64,000 nucleotides of DNA from Brevibacterium marinum (GTDB taxonomy: Bacteria > Actinomycetota > Actinomycetes > Actinomycetales > Brevibacteriaceae), in NCBI RefSeq assembly GCF_011927955.1, contig NZ_JAATJN010000001.1, forward strand, positions 496,001 to 560,000. Direction: 5' to 3'. The notes beneath the pieces were generated by a model that ran no database searches, was not told where the DNA came from, and was given only the letters and a program-made list of their open reading frames with translations. The translations under genes were made by a program, and so were the position numbers. Each line of letters starts with the position of its first letter. The stretch's first letter is position 1. Positions 47,130 to 56,412 of the stretch are shown here, one piece after another.

Positions 47130-47750
47130 TTGACGACATCCACAGTCTTCGCGACGGCAGCGGTGATCGCCGCAGCAGCACTGACGTTGACCGGCTGCGC
47201 CGGCCCCGCCGAGGACGAATCGGCCCAGCCTTCACAGAATCAGACGCAGAGCGCGTCGTCCTCCGGCGAGAGTGGGTCGTCCTCCGGTGAGAGTGCGTCG
47301 TCCTCCGGCGGAGGCCACGAGCACGCCTCCGACGGCGGCCAGCCGCCGGAGGGCATCGAGAAGGCCTCCGACCCGAAGTTCGCGGTCGGCGACGATGTCG
47401 TCCTCTCCGCCGACCACATGCCGGGGATGAAGGGGGCGGATGCGACGATCACGGGCGCGTTCGACACCACCGCCTATGCGGTCAGCTACACCCCGACCGA
47501 CGGCGGTGACCCGGTGAAGAACCACAAGTGGGTCGTCCACGAAGAACTCGACGACCCGGGCAGCGCCCCGCTCAAGGATGGCACGAAGGTGACCCTCGAA
47601 GCCGAGCACATGCCCGGAATGAAAGGCGCGAAGGCGACGATCGACGGCTCCACCGATGAGACCGTCTACATGGTCGACGTCGACACGGGTGACATGACGA
47701 TGACCAACCACAAGTGGGTCGTCGAAGACGAAGCCCAACCGGCGAAATGA
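47130..47750 (+). CDS. YdhK-family (DUF1541) lipoprotein, putative copper binding
   Basis: A 206-residue lipoprotein. TTG 47130 is preferred: AAGGAG precedes it by six bases and the signal peptide (TTSTVFATAAVIAAAALTLT then GC) starts at once; GTG 47103 is an alternative. A Ser/Gly/Glu-rich linker leads to two DUF1541 repeats, each with HMPGMKGA plus NHKWVV. The Met/His pattern suits copper binding outside the membrane, consistent with the operator in its promoter. Confidence 0.8.
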   Translation: MTTSTVFATAAVIAAAALTLTGCAGPAEDESAQPSQNQTQSASSSGESGSSSGESASSSGGGHEHASDGGQPPEGIEKASDPKFAVGDDVVLSADHMPGMKGADATITGAFDTTAYAVSYTPTDGGDPVKNHKWVVHEELDDPGSAPLKDGTKVTLEAEHMPGMKGAKATIDGSTDETVYMVDVDTGDMTMTNHKWVVEDEAQPAK

Positions 47751-47800
47751 CCCCAGTCCGGCCTGCGAAATGATCTCAGTCCGGCCGAAGAGCTCTCAGC

Positions 47801-48577
47801 TCAGTCGAACTGCGGTGCCCGCCGCTCCTGGAAAGCTGTGAACCCTTCGGCATAGTCCGGGGTCTGGCGCGCGGTCTCCTGCAGGTTGGCCTCCTCGGCG
47901 AGCACCTGCGCGAGCGTCGGCCGGTCGTCGGCGAGCTTCTGGACGAAGCCCTTCTCCATCGCGAAGGCCTCGGCCGGACCGGACACGATCGTGGCGAGCT
48001 TCGACTCGACGAACTCGGACAGCTCCCCGGCCGGGACCGAGCGGGAGACGATGCCCGCATCGGCCGCCTCGGCGCCGGTCATGAAGTCACCGGTGATGAT
48101 GAGGTCCATCGTCCGGTGATAGCCCACCCGGTCGAGGAACACGTGGTGCGCGCCCGAGTCGAGCATCGCGCCGATCGCGGCGAAGGGCGAGCCGAACTTC
48201 GCGTTCTCGGCTGCGAAGATGATGTCGGCAGCCGCCGCGACCCCGAAGCCCAGCCCCAGGGCGGCACCCTGAACCTGTGAGATCACGGGGATCGGCAGGG
48301 CGCGGATGGACTGGAAGACGGGTGTGAAGGCTTCGGCGAGGAACGCGTGCGCGTCATCGGTTTCGACGTCGACGGCCGAGATGTCGCGACCGGAGCTGAA
48401 GACCTTGCCCTCTCCCCTGATCAGGAGCGCCCGCACGTTCGGGACCGCCTCGGCGACCTTGGCCACCGCTGCCGCGAGGTCACGGAGGTTGTCGGCGTCC
48501 AGGGCGTTGCGGGAATCGGGGCCGTCGAGGACTATCTCTGCGATGTTCCCCCGGTTGGACAGTCGGATCTCGGTCAC
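47801..48577 (-). CDS. paaG: Enoyl-CoA hydratase/isomerase, PaaG-like
   Basis: A 258-residue crotonase-fold protein starting at GTG 48577 (GGAG upstream). Oxyanion-hole motifs: SSGRDISAVD and QGAALGLGFGVAAAADI. GSPFAAIGAMLDSGAHHVFL replaces the Glu-bearing hydratase segment, as in isomerases. As last gene of the paa operon it most likely isomerises ring-1,2-epoxyphenylacetyl-CoA to the oxepin, though the paaG/paaF assignment rests on homology and position. Confidence 0.82.
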   Translation of the reverse strand: MTEIRLSNRGNIAEIVLDGPDSRNALDADNLRDLAAAVAKVAEAVPNVRALLIRGEGKVFSSGRDISAVDVETDDAHAFLAEAFTPVFQSIRALPIPVISQVQGAALGLGFGVAAAADIIFAAENAKFGSPFAAIGAMLDSGAHHVFLDRVGYHRTMDLIITGDFMTGAEAADAGIVSRSVPAGELSEFVESKLATIVSGPAEAFAMEKGFVQKLADDRPTLAQVLAEEANLQETARQTPDYAEGFTAFQERRAPQFD

Positions 48578-48659
48578 GTGTGCTCCTTTGCAGATGACGG
48601 TGGTGCAGCTGACGGTGCTGCAGGTGTCGATGAGGCAAGCGGGCTTGATGCCCGCCTGG

Positions 48660-49547
48660 TCACCAAGTATAGAATCCCTGGCCGGATTTTCGACCCAACT
48701 GGCCCGCGGCGACCTTGTCCTTGAGCAGCTGCGGCGGTGCGAACCTCGGCCCCAGCTCCGCTTCGAGGTGCTCGGCGATGCCGAGGCGGACGTCGAGGCC
48801 GACGATGTCCGTGGTCTGCAGCGGTCCGGCTGGGTGCCGGTAGCCCAGCGTCATCGCCTTGTCGATGTCCTCGGGGATCGCGACCTCGTCCTCGACCATC
48901 CGCATCGCTTCGAGAGCCAGTGCCACGCCGAGGCGGCTGGAGGCGAATCCCGGTGAGTCCCTGACCGTGATCGCCGTTTTGCCCAGCCCGGTCACCCATG
49001 ACTTCGCGACGTCGACGAGTTCGGGCCGGGTGTGGGTGCCGACGACGACCTCGACGAGCTCGCTGACGGGCACGGGATTGAAGAAGTGGAGCCCGATGAG
49101 TGCCTGGGGCCTGGGCAGTGCGGCGGCGAGCTCATCGATCGAGAGTGCACTGGTGTTCGTGGCGATGCTCGCGGCCGGGGCGTGCTTCGCAATGGCGGCG
49201 AGGATCTCCTGCTTGAGTTCGACGATCTCCGGAACGGCTTCGACGACGAGAAGCGCCTGGTCGAGCAAGGTGGGGTCGCGCACGACCTCAACTGTGCCGG
49301 TGACTTCGAGGCCCTTGGACTTCGATTTCTCGATCGAGGCGTCGACGCGCTCCCTGGCGGCGGCCACGGTCTCATCGGTGTTCTCGATGATGATGACGCG
49401 GGCTCCGGCGCTGGCGAAGGCGTGGGCGATTCCTGCCCCCATCCGCCCGCCGCCGTAGACTCCGACGGCCTCTGGGACCTGCACGGCGGCCCCTCCCTCA
49501 TCGGCGGTGTGCACGGCGTCCGGTTCGTGTGCCCTCTGCTCGCTCAT
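48660..49547 (-). CDS. paaH: 3-hydroxyacyl-CoA dehydrogenase, PaaH-like
   Basis: A 295-residue NAD-dependent dehydrogenase. The Rossmann motif is GVYGGGRMGAGIAHAFASAG; the catalytic region is GLHFFNPVPVSELVEVV with the conserved His, and the C-terminal domain has DSPGFASSRLG and LGYRHPAGPL. It would oxidise 3-hydroxyadipyl-CoA in the lower phenylacetate pathway. Start overlaps the paaF stop by 4 nt. Confidence 0.88.
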   Translation of the reverse strand: MSEQRAHEPDAVHTADEGGAAVQVPEAVGVYGGGRMGAGIAHAFASAGARVIIIENTDETVAAARERVDASIEKSKSKGLEVTGTVEVVRDPTLLDQALLVVEAVPEIVELKQEILAAIAKHAPAASIATNTSALSIDELAAALPRPQALIGLHFFNPVPVSELVEVVVGTHTRPELVDVAKSWVTGLGKTAITVRDSPGFASSRLGVALALEAMRMVEDEVAIPEDIDKAMTLGYRHPAGPLQTTDIVGLDVRLGIAEHLEAELGPRFAPPQLLKDKVAAGQLGRKSGQGFYTW

Positions 49548-50500
49548 TCGGCGCTGCCTCTCTCCTCGTCCCGGGAAACGTCCTGGACTGCCCGCGGATC
49601 GGCCTGCTCATGTCGCGGATCGGCCTGCTGGTATCGCGGATCGGCCTGCTGATCCATGGCCTCGGTCGCCACGGACTCGGCCTTCGCCCGCTTCTTGTCT
49701 TCCCGTTTGGCGAGAAACGCGTCCATTCGGGCGTACTTCTCCTCGGTCTCGAACAGCACGGCCTGGGCCAGGTTGTCGATGAGCGGATGTGCTTCCCGCG
49801 GAGCGTGGAACGCCGACTTCGACAGCCTCACGGCCAGGGGAGCATAGCTCGCGATCCGGTCGGCAAGCGCCCGACCTGCGAGTTCGAGATCCTCGGGGTC
49901 GACGACATCGTTCAGCAGACCGATCGATTTGGCCTCGTCGGCCTGAAGGGTGCGCCCGGCAAGCAGGATCTCCTTGGCTCTCGGCTCTCCGACGAGTTCG
50001 CGCAGACGCCAGGCCGCGCCGGCGGCGGCGAGGATCCCGAGACCCGCTTCCGGGTTTCCGATCTTCGTCGCCGGCGTTCCGATGCGGAAGTCGCATGCGA
50101 AGGCGAGCTCCGCTCCCCCGCCCAGGGCGAAGCCTTCGACGAGGGCGATCGTGGGCATCGGCAGTTCCTGGAGGCGGGTGAAGACCTTGGAGTTGATGCC
50201 GGCCAGGGCTTCTTCGCGGCCGCGATCGCGCAGCTGACCGATATCGGCCCCTGCGGCGAAGACGCCGTTCGAGCCGGTGAGGATCGCGACCTTCGTGTCC
50301 GCCTCGAGCTCGGCGCACACTTCGTGGAGGGCATCGGCCATGGACTGGTCGATGGCGTTGCGCACCTCGGGCCGGTTGAGCCGGATGATCACGCGGTCGT
50401 CGAAGCGCTCGATCAGGAGCGGGGTGTTCCGGCCGCCGGCCGTGCTGTCCGCTGCCCCGGACGTGCTGTCCGCTGCGCCCTCGGCGCCGCCCGCGCTCAT
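49544..50500 (-). CDS. paaF: Enoyl-CoA hydratase, PaaF-like
   Basis: A 318-residue crotonase-fold hydratase, start ATG 50500 overlapping the thiolase stop. VFAAGADIGQL and FALGGGAELAFACDF form the oxyanion hole; the Glu in KIGNPEAGLG is the expected catalytic residue. The first 30 residues and last 45 are low complexity; the tail repeats QQADPR-like units encoded by a 21-bp tandem repeat (49593, 49614, 49635). Expected role: hydration of 2,3-dehydroadipyl-CoA. Confidence 0.85.
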   Translation of the reverse strand: MSAGGAEGAADSTSGAADSTAGGRNTPLLIERFDDRVIIRLNRPEVRNAIDQSMADALHEVCAELEADTKVAILTGSNGVFAAGADIGQLRDRGREEALAGINSKVFTRLQELPMPTIALVEGFALGGGAELAFACDFRIGTPATKIGNPEAGLGILAAAGAAWRLRELVGEPRAKEILLAGRTLQADEAKSIGLLNDVVDPEDLELAGRALADRIASYAPLAVRLSKSAFHAPREAHPLIDNLAQAVLFETEEKYARMDAFLAKREDKKRAKAESVATEAMDQQADPRYQQADPRHEQADPRAVQDVSRDEERGSAE

Positions 50501-51663
50501 ACCCGCTCCAACAGCAGTGCCGAACCCTGGCCGACGCCGACGCACATCGTCGCCAGTCCGCGCTTCGCGTCGGCCTGTTCGAGGCGGTTGAGCAGGGTCA
50601 GGGTGATGCGTGCGCCCGAGCAGCCCAAGGGGTGGCCCAACGCGATCGCCCCGCCGAAGGAATTCACGGTCTCCGGGGCGAGGCCCAGGTCGCCGATGCA
50701 GGCGAGGGACTGGGAGGCGAAGGCCTCGTTGAGCTCGACGGCCTCAAGGTCGCCGACGCCCCAGCCGACGCGGTCGAGGACCTTGCGGGTGGCCGGGACG
50801 GGCCCGATGCCCATGATCTCCGGAGAGATACCGGCGCTGGCACCGCTGACGACGCGGGCCCGCGGATCGAGACCGTGCTTCTGGGCGTAGCGTTCGCTGA
50901 CCAGGACGACTACGGCGGCACCGTCGTTGAGAGACGAAGAATTGCCGGCGGTGATCACACCACCGGGTCCGTGGATCGCGCGCAGCTTCGCGAGCTTCTC
51001 CGGGGTGGTATCCGCCCGCGGTCCCTCATCGGCCGCGACATCCCCGATGGGCAGGATCTCGGGGTCGAATTTGCCCGCCTCCTGTGCGGCGAGTGCCTTC
51101 TGGTGGGAGGCATAGGCGAAGTCGTCGAGCTCCTCGCGCCCCAGCTTCCACTGCTCGGCCACTCGCTCAGCGGTCTGCGGCATCGACAGCGTCGTGTCCT
51201 CACCGAAGGCCGGGTTGGTGAAGCGCCACCCGATGGAGGTGTCCCAGGACCTGCCGGGCTTCGACCAGGCGCGGGAGGGCTTCTCGGTCACCCAGGGGGC
51301 CCGGGTCATCGATTCGACACCGCCGGCGACGACCACCTCGGCGTCTCCGGCCGCGATCATCTGCCGGGCGTTCGTGATCGCGGTCATCCCCGAGGCGCAC
51401 AGGCGGTTGACGGTGAAGGCCGGAACGGACTCGGGCAGACCCGCCAGCAGCACGGCCATGCGGGCGACGTTGCGGTTGTCCTCTCCGGCCTGGTTCGCCG
51501 ATCCGAGGATCACCTCGTCGATGTCGGTCGGGTCGATCCCGGACCGGCCGACAACGGTCTTCAGCGTCCTCGCGACGAGGTCATCGGGGCGCTGATCAGC
51601 CAGGACTCCGCCGTAGCGGCCGATGGGTGTGCGCAGTCCGTCCAGGACGAATGCCTCGGGCAT
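50497..51663 (-). CDS. paaJ: 3-oxoadipyl-CoA/acetyl-CoA thiolase, PaaJ-like
   Basis: A 388-residue beta-ketothiolase starting at ATG 51663 (GAGGAG upstream). The nucleophile Cys is in NRLCASGMTAI, HPLGCSGAR holds the catalytic His, and MCVGVGQGSA the second Cys. In the phenylacetate pathway it cleaves 3-oxoadipyl-CoA to succinyl-CoA and acetyl-CoA. A 176-nt gap with a 15-bp tandem repeat (CCCGCACTCGGGAGT, 51757-51786) separates it from paaE. Confidence 0.87.
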   Translation of the reverse strand: MPEAFVLDGLRTPIGRYGGVLADQRPDDLVARTLKTVVGRSGIDPTDIDEVILGSANQAGEDNRNVARMAVLLAGLPESVPAFTVNRLCASGMTAITNARQMIAAGDAEVVVAGGVESMTRAPWVTEKPSRAWSKPGRSWDTSIGWRFTNPAFGEDTTLSMPQTAERVAEQWKLGREELDDFAYASHQKALAAQEAGKFDPEILPIGDVAADEGPRADTTPEKLAKLRAIHGPGGVITAGNSSSLNDGAAVVVLVSERYAQKHGLDPRARVVSGASAGISPEIMGIGPVPATRKVLDRVGWGVGDLEAVELNEAFASQSLACIGDLGLAPETVNSFGGAIALGHPLGCSGARITLTLLNRLEQADAKRGLATMCVGVGQGSALLLERV

Positions 51664-51756
51664 GGGTCTCCTCAGTAGTGGTGTGCAGGGTGGCGCCGGC
51701 AATTCTCAAGGGTATCGACTCAACGCTTCAGACGCTCGCGAGGCCCGCTCGGGAGA

Positions 51757-51786
51757 CCCGCACTCGGAAGTCCCGCACTCGGGAGT
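51757..51786. repeat. 15-bp tandem repeat between paaE and paaJ
   Basis: Two CCCGCACTCGGRAGT units in tandem, with a third degraded unit just before. Non-coding, inside the paa operon. Confidence 0.7.
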
Positions 51787-51839
51787 ACGGGACGCTGTCG
51801 GCGTGGCGTGTGCCGAATGCGACGCCCGGACGACTCTGC

Positions 51840-52958
51840 TTACGAGTCGTAGTCGACCGTGACCTCGTCGCTGACGGGGAAGGTCTGGCAGGTGAGCACG
51901 AAGTTGTCGGCCACCTCGGCGTCTTCGAGGGCGTAGTTGCGGACCATGTCGACCTCGCCGGAGCAGATCTTCGCCCGGCAGGTCCCGCAGACCCCGCCCT
52001 TGCAGGCGAAGGGCAGGTCCGACCGCGATTCCTGTGCGGAGTCGAGGATCGTCTGACCCTGTGACATCGCCGAGGTGGAGCGCCTCCCGCCGAGGACGAT
52101 CGTGACGTCGCTGGTGGCGCCCTCGACGACCTTGTCCGCGTGGACGACCTCCGGTGGCGGTTCGTCGACGTAGAAGAGCTCGAAGTGGACCTTCTCCTTC
52201 GGAACATCGAATTCGGCGAGGACCTTGCGAGCATCACTGAGCATGCCGAAGGGTCCGCACAGCCACACATGGTCCAGGTCGCCGACGGGCACCAGGTTCG
52301 TCAGCAGTTGACGCAGCTTCTCCTCGTCGAGGCGGCCGGAGAAGAGGTCGACCTCCCGCGGTTCGCGGGAGAGGATGTGGATGAGGTCGAGCTGCTGGTT
52401 TCGAGAGTTCTTGAGGTCGGCGAGCTCCTCGGCGAACATCACCGTGTTCGTGTTGCGGTTGCCGTAGAGCAGGGTGAGGGAGGCGTCCGGGTTGGACAGG
52501 ACGGTCGTGGCGATCGAGAGCATCGGGGTGATGCCCGATCCTGCCGCGATGCACAGGTGTCGCCCGCCGAGGTCGGGGTCGGCCTGGAAACTGCCGCTGG
52601 GCGGCTGAACTTCGATCGTCTCACCCGGTCGGACGTCGTTGACGAGCCACTGAGAGAAGAGTCCGTCGGGGATCTCTCGCACACCGATGCGCGGATCCGT
52701 TCCGGCCGGGGCGCAGATCGAGTACGAGCGGCGGTGTTCTCCGCCGTCGATCATCCGGCGCAGGGTCAGGGACTGGCCCGCGGCGAAGTCGAAGACCTCG
52801 GCATACTCGTCCGGGACGTCGAAGGTCACCGCCGCCGAGTCATCGGTGAGGTGGTCGACCGACTTCACGGTCAGCGGATAGAAGGCGGTCCGGGAGACGA
52901 CGTCGGTCTGCTGGGTCGCGGGGGTCGCCTCGGCGCTCTGATCGATCGTTTCGGTCAT
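51840..52958 (-). CDS. paaE: Phenylacetyl-CoA epoxidase reductase PaaE
   Basis: A 372-residue flavoprotein: N-terminal FAD/NAD(P)H reductase (RRSYSICAPAG, HLCIAAGSGITPMLSIATTV, WLCGPFGML) and C-terminal 2Fe-2S ferredoxin (CKGGVCGTCRAKICSG with distal Cys). It supplies electrons to the PaaABC epoxidase. Starts one base after the paaD stop (TGAGATG). Confidence 0.93.
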   Translation of the reverse strand: MTETIDQSAEATPATQQTDVVSRTAFYPLTVKSVDHLTDDSAAVTFDVPDEYAEVFDFAAGQSLTLRRMIDGGEHRRSYSICAPAGTDPRIGVREIPDGLFSQWLVNDVRPGETIEVQPPSGSFQADPDLGGRHLCIAAGSGITPMLSIATTVLSNPDASLTLLYGNRNTNTVMFAEELADLKNSRNQQLDLIHILSREPREVDLFSGRLDEEKLRQLLTNLVPVGDLDHVWLCGPFGMLSDARKVLAEFDVPKEKVHFELFYVDEPPPEVVHADKVVEGATSDVTIVLGGRRSTSAMSQGQTILDSAQESRSDLPFACKGGVCGTCRAKICSGEVDMVRNYALEDAEVADNFVLTCQTFPVSDEVTVDYDS

Positions 52959-52959
52959 C

Positions 52960-53619
52960 TCAGATCTCCTTCACATGTTCGAACGGTTCGAGGCAGTCGA
53001 GGCACTGGTACATCGCCTTGCAGGCCGTCGGTCCGAATTCCGAGGACAGCTCGACATTCGCCGATCCGCACAGGGTGCAGGTCAGGGCTCGTTTCGTGGG
53101 CATGAGGGTCAGAGCCACGGGCCCCTGACGCCCGGGCGCCTGCCCGGGTGGGGAGATGCCGGCGTCCTTGAGTGCCTTCCGCCCTTCCTCGGTGATCCAG
53201 TCACTCGTCCAGGCCGGTGTCAGGGACACCCGCACCTCGGCGTCCGGGAATCCCGCGTCCTGGAGTTCGCGCTGCAGGTCATCGCGCATCGTCGCCATCG
53301 CCGGGCACCCCGAGTAGGTGGGGGTGATGACGGTGACGACGTGTCCGTCCTCGAACGTCACGTCACGGAGCACGCCGAGGTCGACGAGCGTGAGCATCGG
53401 CATCTCCGGATCGGTCACTCGGGCCGCCGCGGCGCGGGCTCGATCGAGCGCCGCAGCGTCGGTGTGGGCGGCCGTGGGCCGAGCGTCGCGATCGGTGCGA
53501 TCGGTGCGATCGGTGCGATCGGTGCGATCGGTGCGATCGGCGCGGCCGTCCCGGTCGCTGCGGCCGTCCCGGTCGCTGCGGACGGCGGGCTTGCGGGTTT
53601 CGAGTGCTGCGGTCACCAT
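52960..53619 (-). CDS. paaD: Phenylacetate-CoA oxygenase maturation protein PaaD
   Basis: A 219-residue protein of the DUF59/MIP18 fold with a C-terminal zinc-ribbon-like part (CTLCGSANVELSSEFGPTAC ... CLDC). The core holds DPEMPMLTLVDLGVLRDV and YSGCPAMATMRDDL. PaaD is needed for assembly of the diiron/Fe-S system. Its N-terminus carries Asp-Arg-Thr repeats encoded by a 9-bp tandem repeat (about 53488-53545) followed by an 18-bp repeat. Overlaps paaC by 7 nt. Confidence 0.9.
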   Translation of the reverse strand: MVTAALETRKPAVRSDRDGRSDRDGRADRTDRTDRTDRTDRTDRDARPTAAHTDAAALDRARAAAARVTDPEMPMLTLVDLGVLRDVTFEDGHVVTVITPTYSGCPAMATMRDDLQRELQDAGFPDAEVRVSLTPAWTSDWITEEGRKALKDAGISPPGQAPGRQGPVALTLMPTKRALTCTLCGSANVELSSEFGPTACKAMYQCLDCLEPFEHVKEI

Positions 53620-54581
53620 TGTCCTTCCGGATATTGGCGGGCCACGACCTGCATATCGGCGAGCATCTTCGACAGTGCTTCGGTGTGCAGACCGTCGCGG
53701 CCCTTCTTACCTCTCACGCCGGCCAACGCGCCCCGTTCGGGACGGTCGATGCCGGCAGCGGCGAAGACCTGGTCGAGGATGACCCCGGCCTCGTCGGCCA
53801 CCTCGGCGGGGTCGACACCGATTCCGGCCGCCGCGACCGAGGCTTCGATCGGGTGAGTCTCGAAGAGTTCGTCCCACAGGGGCCAGAGGCCGTCGAGTGC
53901 GTCCAGCAGCCGAGTCTTCGACTCCTCGGTGCCGCGGGCCAGGGTCAGCACCCAGCGGCCGGCGAAGTCGCGATGGTAGGACATCTCCTTCACACCCTTG
54001 ACTGCGATCGCCGAGAGCACGGAGTCCCTGCTGGACTGCAGGCGTTCGAAGATCGCCAGGCGCCAGGTGGAGTAGATGAGGATCTTCGCGACCGCCTCGG
54101 CGAAGTCGCCGTTGGGCACCTCGGCGAGGCGGACGTTTCGGAACTGCAGGTCCTCGCGGAAGAACGCGAGGCGATCCTCGTCGGGGACCGGGGAGCCTTC
54201 GGGCAGCTGCGGCACGAGGCTGGGATCGGCGGCCGCGGTGCGGGCGAGCAGAAGCCGGGACTGGCCGAGCAGGTCGAGGGCGATATTGGCCAACGCGATG
54301 TCCTCTTCGAGGTCGGGCGCATGTGAGCACCACTCGGAGATGCGCTGGGAGAAGACCAGCGCGTCATCGCCGAGCATCTGGCAGTATGCGGCGAGCTCGT
54401 GTGGGTCGACGCCGTCGGGGACGGTGGTGTCGACTCCGGCCAGAGGGTCTTCGAAGTCCGTGCCGAACGCCCAATTGGCATCGTTGACGAGCAGGCCCGA
54501 ATAGGCGTTCTCCGACTCGCCGTGCTCGATGTTGGCCCCGGCCTCGTCGTGATCGACGTGGATGGAAGGTTCGTTCGTCAT
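53613..54581 (-). CDS. paaC: Phenylacetyl-CoA epoxidase structural subunit PaaC
   Basis: A 322-residue ferritin-like subunit without the diiron ligands, starting at ATG 54581 (GAGGAGG upstream). Core: DDALVFSQRISEWCSHAPDL, EDIALANIALDLLGQSR and FAGRWVLTLARGTEESK. It forms the PaaAC core of the epoxidase. The N-terminal 50 residues are acidic and extra relative to the roughly 250-residue E. coli protein. Confidence 0.92.
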   Translation of the reverse strand: MTNEPSIHVDHDEAGANIEHGESENAYSGLLVNDANWAFGTDFEDPLAGVDTTVPDGVDPHELAAYCQMLGDDALVFSQRISEWCSHAPDLEEDIALANIALDLLGQSRLLLARTAAADPSLVPQLPEGSPVPDEDRLAFFREDLQFRNVRLAEVPNGDFAEAVAKILIYSTWRLAIFERLQSSRDSVLSAIAVKGVKEMSYHRDFAGRWVLTLARGTEESKTRLLDALDGLWPLWDELFETHPIEASVAAAGIGVDPAEVADEAGVILDQVFAAAGIDRPERGALAGVRGKKGRDGLHTEALSKMLADMQVVARQYPEGQW

Positions 54582-54591
54582 CGTCGCCTCC

Positions 54592-54951
54592 TCACATGTG
54601 GGGGACATCGTCGGGGATGTCGTAGAAGGTCGGGTGGCGGTAGACCTTGTCGCCGGCGGGGGCGAACATGGGGTCCTTCTCGGCGGGGCTCGAGGCCGTG
54701 ATCGTCGAGGAGCGAACGACCCAGATGCTCACGCCCTCGTTGCGGCGGGTGTAGACGTCGCGGGCGTGGCGCAGGGCCATCTGCTCATCGGGTGCATGCA
54801 GCGAGCCGACGTGGACGTGGTTGAGTCCGCGTTTGCCGCGCACGAAGACTTCATAGAGGGGCCATTCGCCGCGGACGCCCTGCTTCTGGGCTCCGGCGTC
54901 GGTGCCCGTGGTGGGAGCGGCGCCAGTGCTCGGGGTGGTCTCTGCGCTCAT
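54592..54951 (-). CDS. paaB: Phenylacetyl-CoA epoxidase subunit PaaB
   Basis: A 119-residue protein starting at ATG 54951, overlapping the paaA stop (ATGA). Characteristic stretches are [20 protein letters not shown] and [19 protein letters not shown]. PaaB bridges the PaaAC heterodimers and is required for activity. A Thr/Ala-rich N-terminal tail of about 25 residues precedes the domain. Confidence 0.92.
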   Translation of the reverse strand: MSAETTPSTGAAPTTGTDAGAQKQGVRGEWPLYEVFVRGKRGLNHVHVGSLHAPDEQMALRHARDVYTRRNEGVSIWVVRSSTITASSPAEKDPMFAPAGDKVYRHPTFYDIPDDVPHM

Positions 54952-56015
54952 TTGGCGGCCTCCTCGGCGGTGGGGGTTTCGGGTGAGTCGGTGGGCGCGG
55001 CCGGGACGGTGGCATCGTCGGGGCCGGCGGGGGCGGTGGCATCGTCGGGGCCGGCGGGGGCGGTGGCACCGTCGGCGTCGGCCGCCGAGTTCTCCGCGAA
55101 GGCGAGCGCGGCGTCTCGCACCCAGGCTCCGTCGTCCCAGGCGCGCTTGCGGTGGGCGACGCGCTGGTCGTTGCAGGGCCCGTTGCCTTTGACGACGGCC
55201 CAGAATTCGTTCCAGTCCGGTGTCGAGAAGTCGTAGTGTCCGCGCTCCTCGTTCCACTTCAGGCCCTCGTCGGGGAGGGTCACCCCCAGGGCGTCGGCCT
55301 GCGGGACGGACATGTCGACGAACTTCTGGCGCAGCTCGTCATTGGTGTGGGTCTTGATGCCCCACTCCATCGACTGCTCGGTGTTCGGTGAGTCGTCGTC
55401 GGGCGGGCCGAACATCATGAGGGAGGGCCACCAGAAGCGGTTGACCGATTCCTGCACGGACGCCCTCTGCTCCTCGGTTCCTCGCATCATCGTCATCAGC
55501 AGTTCGTAGCCCTGGCGCTGGTGGAAGGACTCCTCCTTGCAGATGCGGATCATGGCGCGGCCGTAGGGTCCGAATGAGGTCCGGCACAGGGGCACCTGGT
55601 TGCAGATCGCAGCACCGTCGACGAGCCAGCCGATCGTGCCCACGTCGGTGTAGGACAGTGTCGGGTAGTTGAAGATCGAGGAGTACTTCTGCTTGCCGGC
55701 GATGAGCTTCTCGGTGAGTTCGTCGCGGGTCGCACCCAGGGTCTCGGCGGCCGAGTAGAGATAGAGACCGTGACCGGCCTCGTCCTGGACCTTCGCGAGC
55801 AGAATCGCCTTGCGACGCAGCGAGGGCGCGCGGGAGATCCAGTTGCCCTCGGGCTGCATGCCGATGATCTCCGAGTGAGCGTGCTGAGCAACCTGCCGCA
55901 CAAGAGTCTTTCTGTACTTCTCCGGCATCCAGTCACGTGGTTCGATTCGATCCTTGGCCGCGATCGTCTCGTTGAACTGTTCTTCGAGCTGTGTTTCGTT
56001 GACTTGCGTCGTCAT
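54948..56015 (-). CDS. paaA: Phenylacetyl-CoA epoxidase catalytic subunit PaaA
   Basis: A 355-residue diiron oxygenase, start ATG 56015 with GGAG upstream. The ligands are in the ferritin-like helices: [20 protein letters not shown] and [18 protein letters not shown]. It inserts oxygen into the aromatic ring of phenylacetyl-CoA. The C-terminus carries an extra tail of ATAPAGPDD repeats encoded by a 27-bp tandem repeat (55007, 55034, 55061). First gene of the nine-gene leftward operon. Confidence 0.94.
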   Translation of the reverse strand: MTTQVNETQLEEQFNETIAAKDRIEPRDWMPEKYRKTLVRQVAQHAHSEIIGMQPEGNWISRAPSLRRKAILLAKVQDEAGHGLYLYSAAETLGATRDELTEKLIAGKQKYSSIFNYPTLSYTDVGTIGWLVDGAAICNQVPLCRTSFGPYGRAMIRICKEESFHQRQGYELLMTMMRGTEEQRASVQESVNRFWWPSLMMFGPPDDDSPNTEQSMEWGIKTHTNDELRQKFVDMSVPQADALGVTLPDEGLKWNEERGHYDFSTPDWNEFWAVVKGNGPCNDQRVAHRKRAWDDGAWVRDAALAFAENSAADADGATAPAGPDDATAPAGPDDATVPAAPTDSPETPTAEEAAK

Positions 56016-56034
56016 GACCACTCCACCCTTGGAT

Positions 56035-56150
56035 GTGCCCTTCCTGGACTGTGCCTTGCGCACCGTACTGTGCCGAACCGCGCTGGACTGTGCCGCACCG
56101 TACCGGACCGTGCTGGACCGTACGTTCTGCACCACCTGTTCGGTTCGTCC
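56035..56150. repeat. Degenerate CTGGACCGTGC/CGCACCGTAC repeat upstream of paaA
   Basis: The 5' region of paaA contains several near-copies of CTGGACYGTGCCGCACCGTAC-like units. No gene is supported here. Confidence 0.6.
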
Positions 56151-56181
56151 ATCGTACGAGCGATGGCCCGGGACAACCATT

Positions 56182-56201
56182 TACTGACCATTTGTTCTGT
56201 A
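56182..56201. promoter_or_regulatory. Probable PaaR operator, paaA side
   Basis: TACTGACCA-TT-TGTTCTGTA: the two 9-bp arms match at seven positions. It shares TGACCAnnTG with the site at 56535-56554 on the other side of the divergent region. Confidence 0.5.
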
Positions 56202-56352
56202 TTGTTCACTATCAGTGTGGCACACCCCACGCCGAGGTGCAATGCGCGAGGACCGAGGCAGGCGCGGACAGGTGCGACCCAGCGGGCGATGGGCCAAGCG
56301 CAGCCGGCGGAGCCAGCGGGGCGCCTGAGCTCCCCACTCGCGACGGCATCAC

Positions 56353-56400
56353 TCGAGACAACGACGCCGCGTCGAAACCACTGTGCACACACCGTTGCCC
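56353..56400. repeat. Dispersed palindrome, remnant copy C
   Basis: GAGACAACGACGCCGCG then TCGAAACCACTGTGCACACAC resembles the arm-plus-loop of the copy at 62533-62571 (GAGACGACGACGCCGTG, CCGAAACGGCTGTGCGCGC). The second arm is disrupted by the 32-bp repeats that follow. Confidence 0.55.
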
Positions 56401-56412
56401 CGGCGCGACGCC

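Noticed and set aside
46258..47235. Leftward frame over the TVP38 gene
   Set aside because: Low-complexity shadow of a clear membrane protein gene.
49529..50890. Rightward frame over paaF/paaJ
   Set aside because: Third-position GC artefact; both paa genes have full motifs on the other strand.
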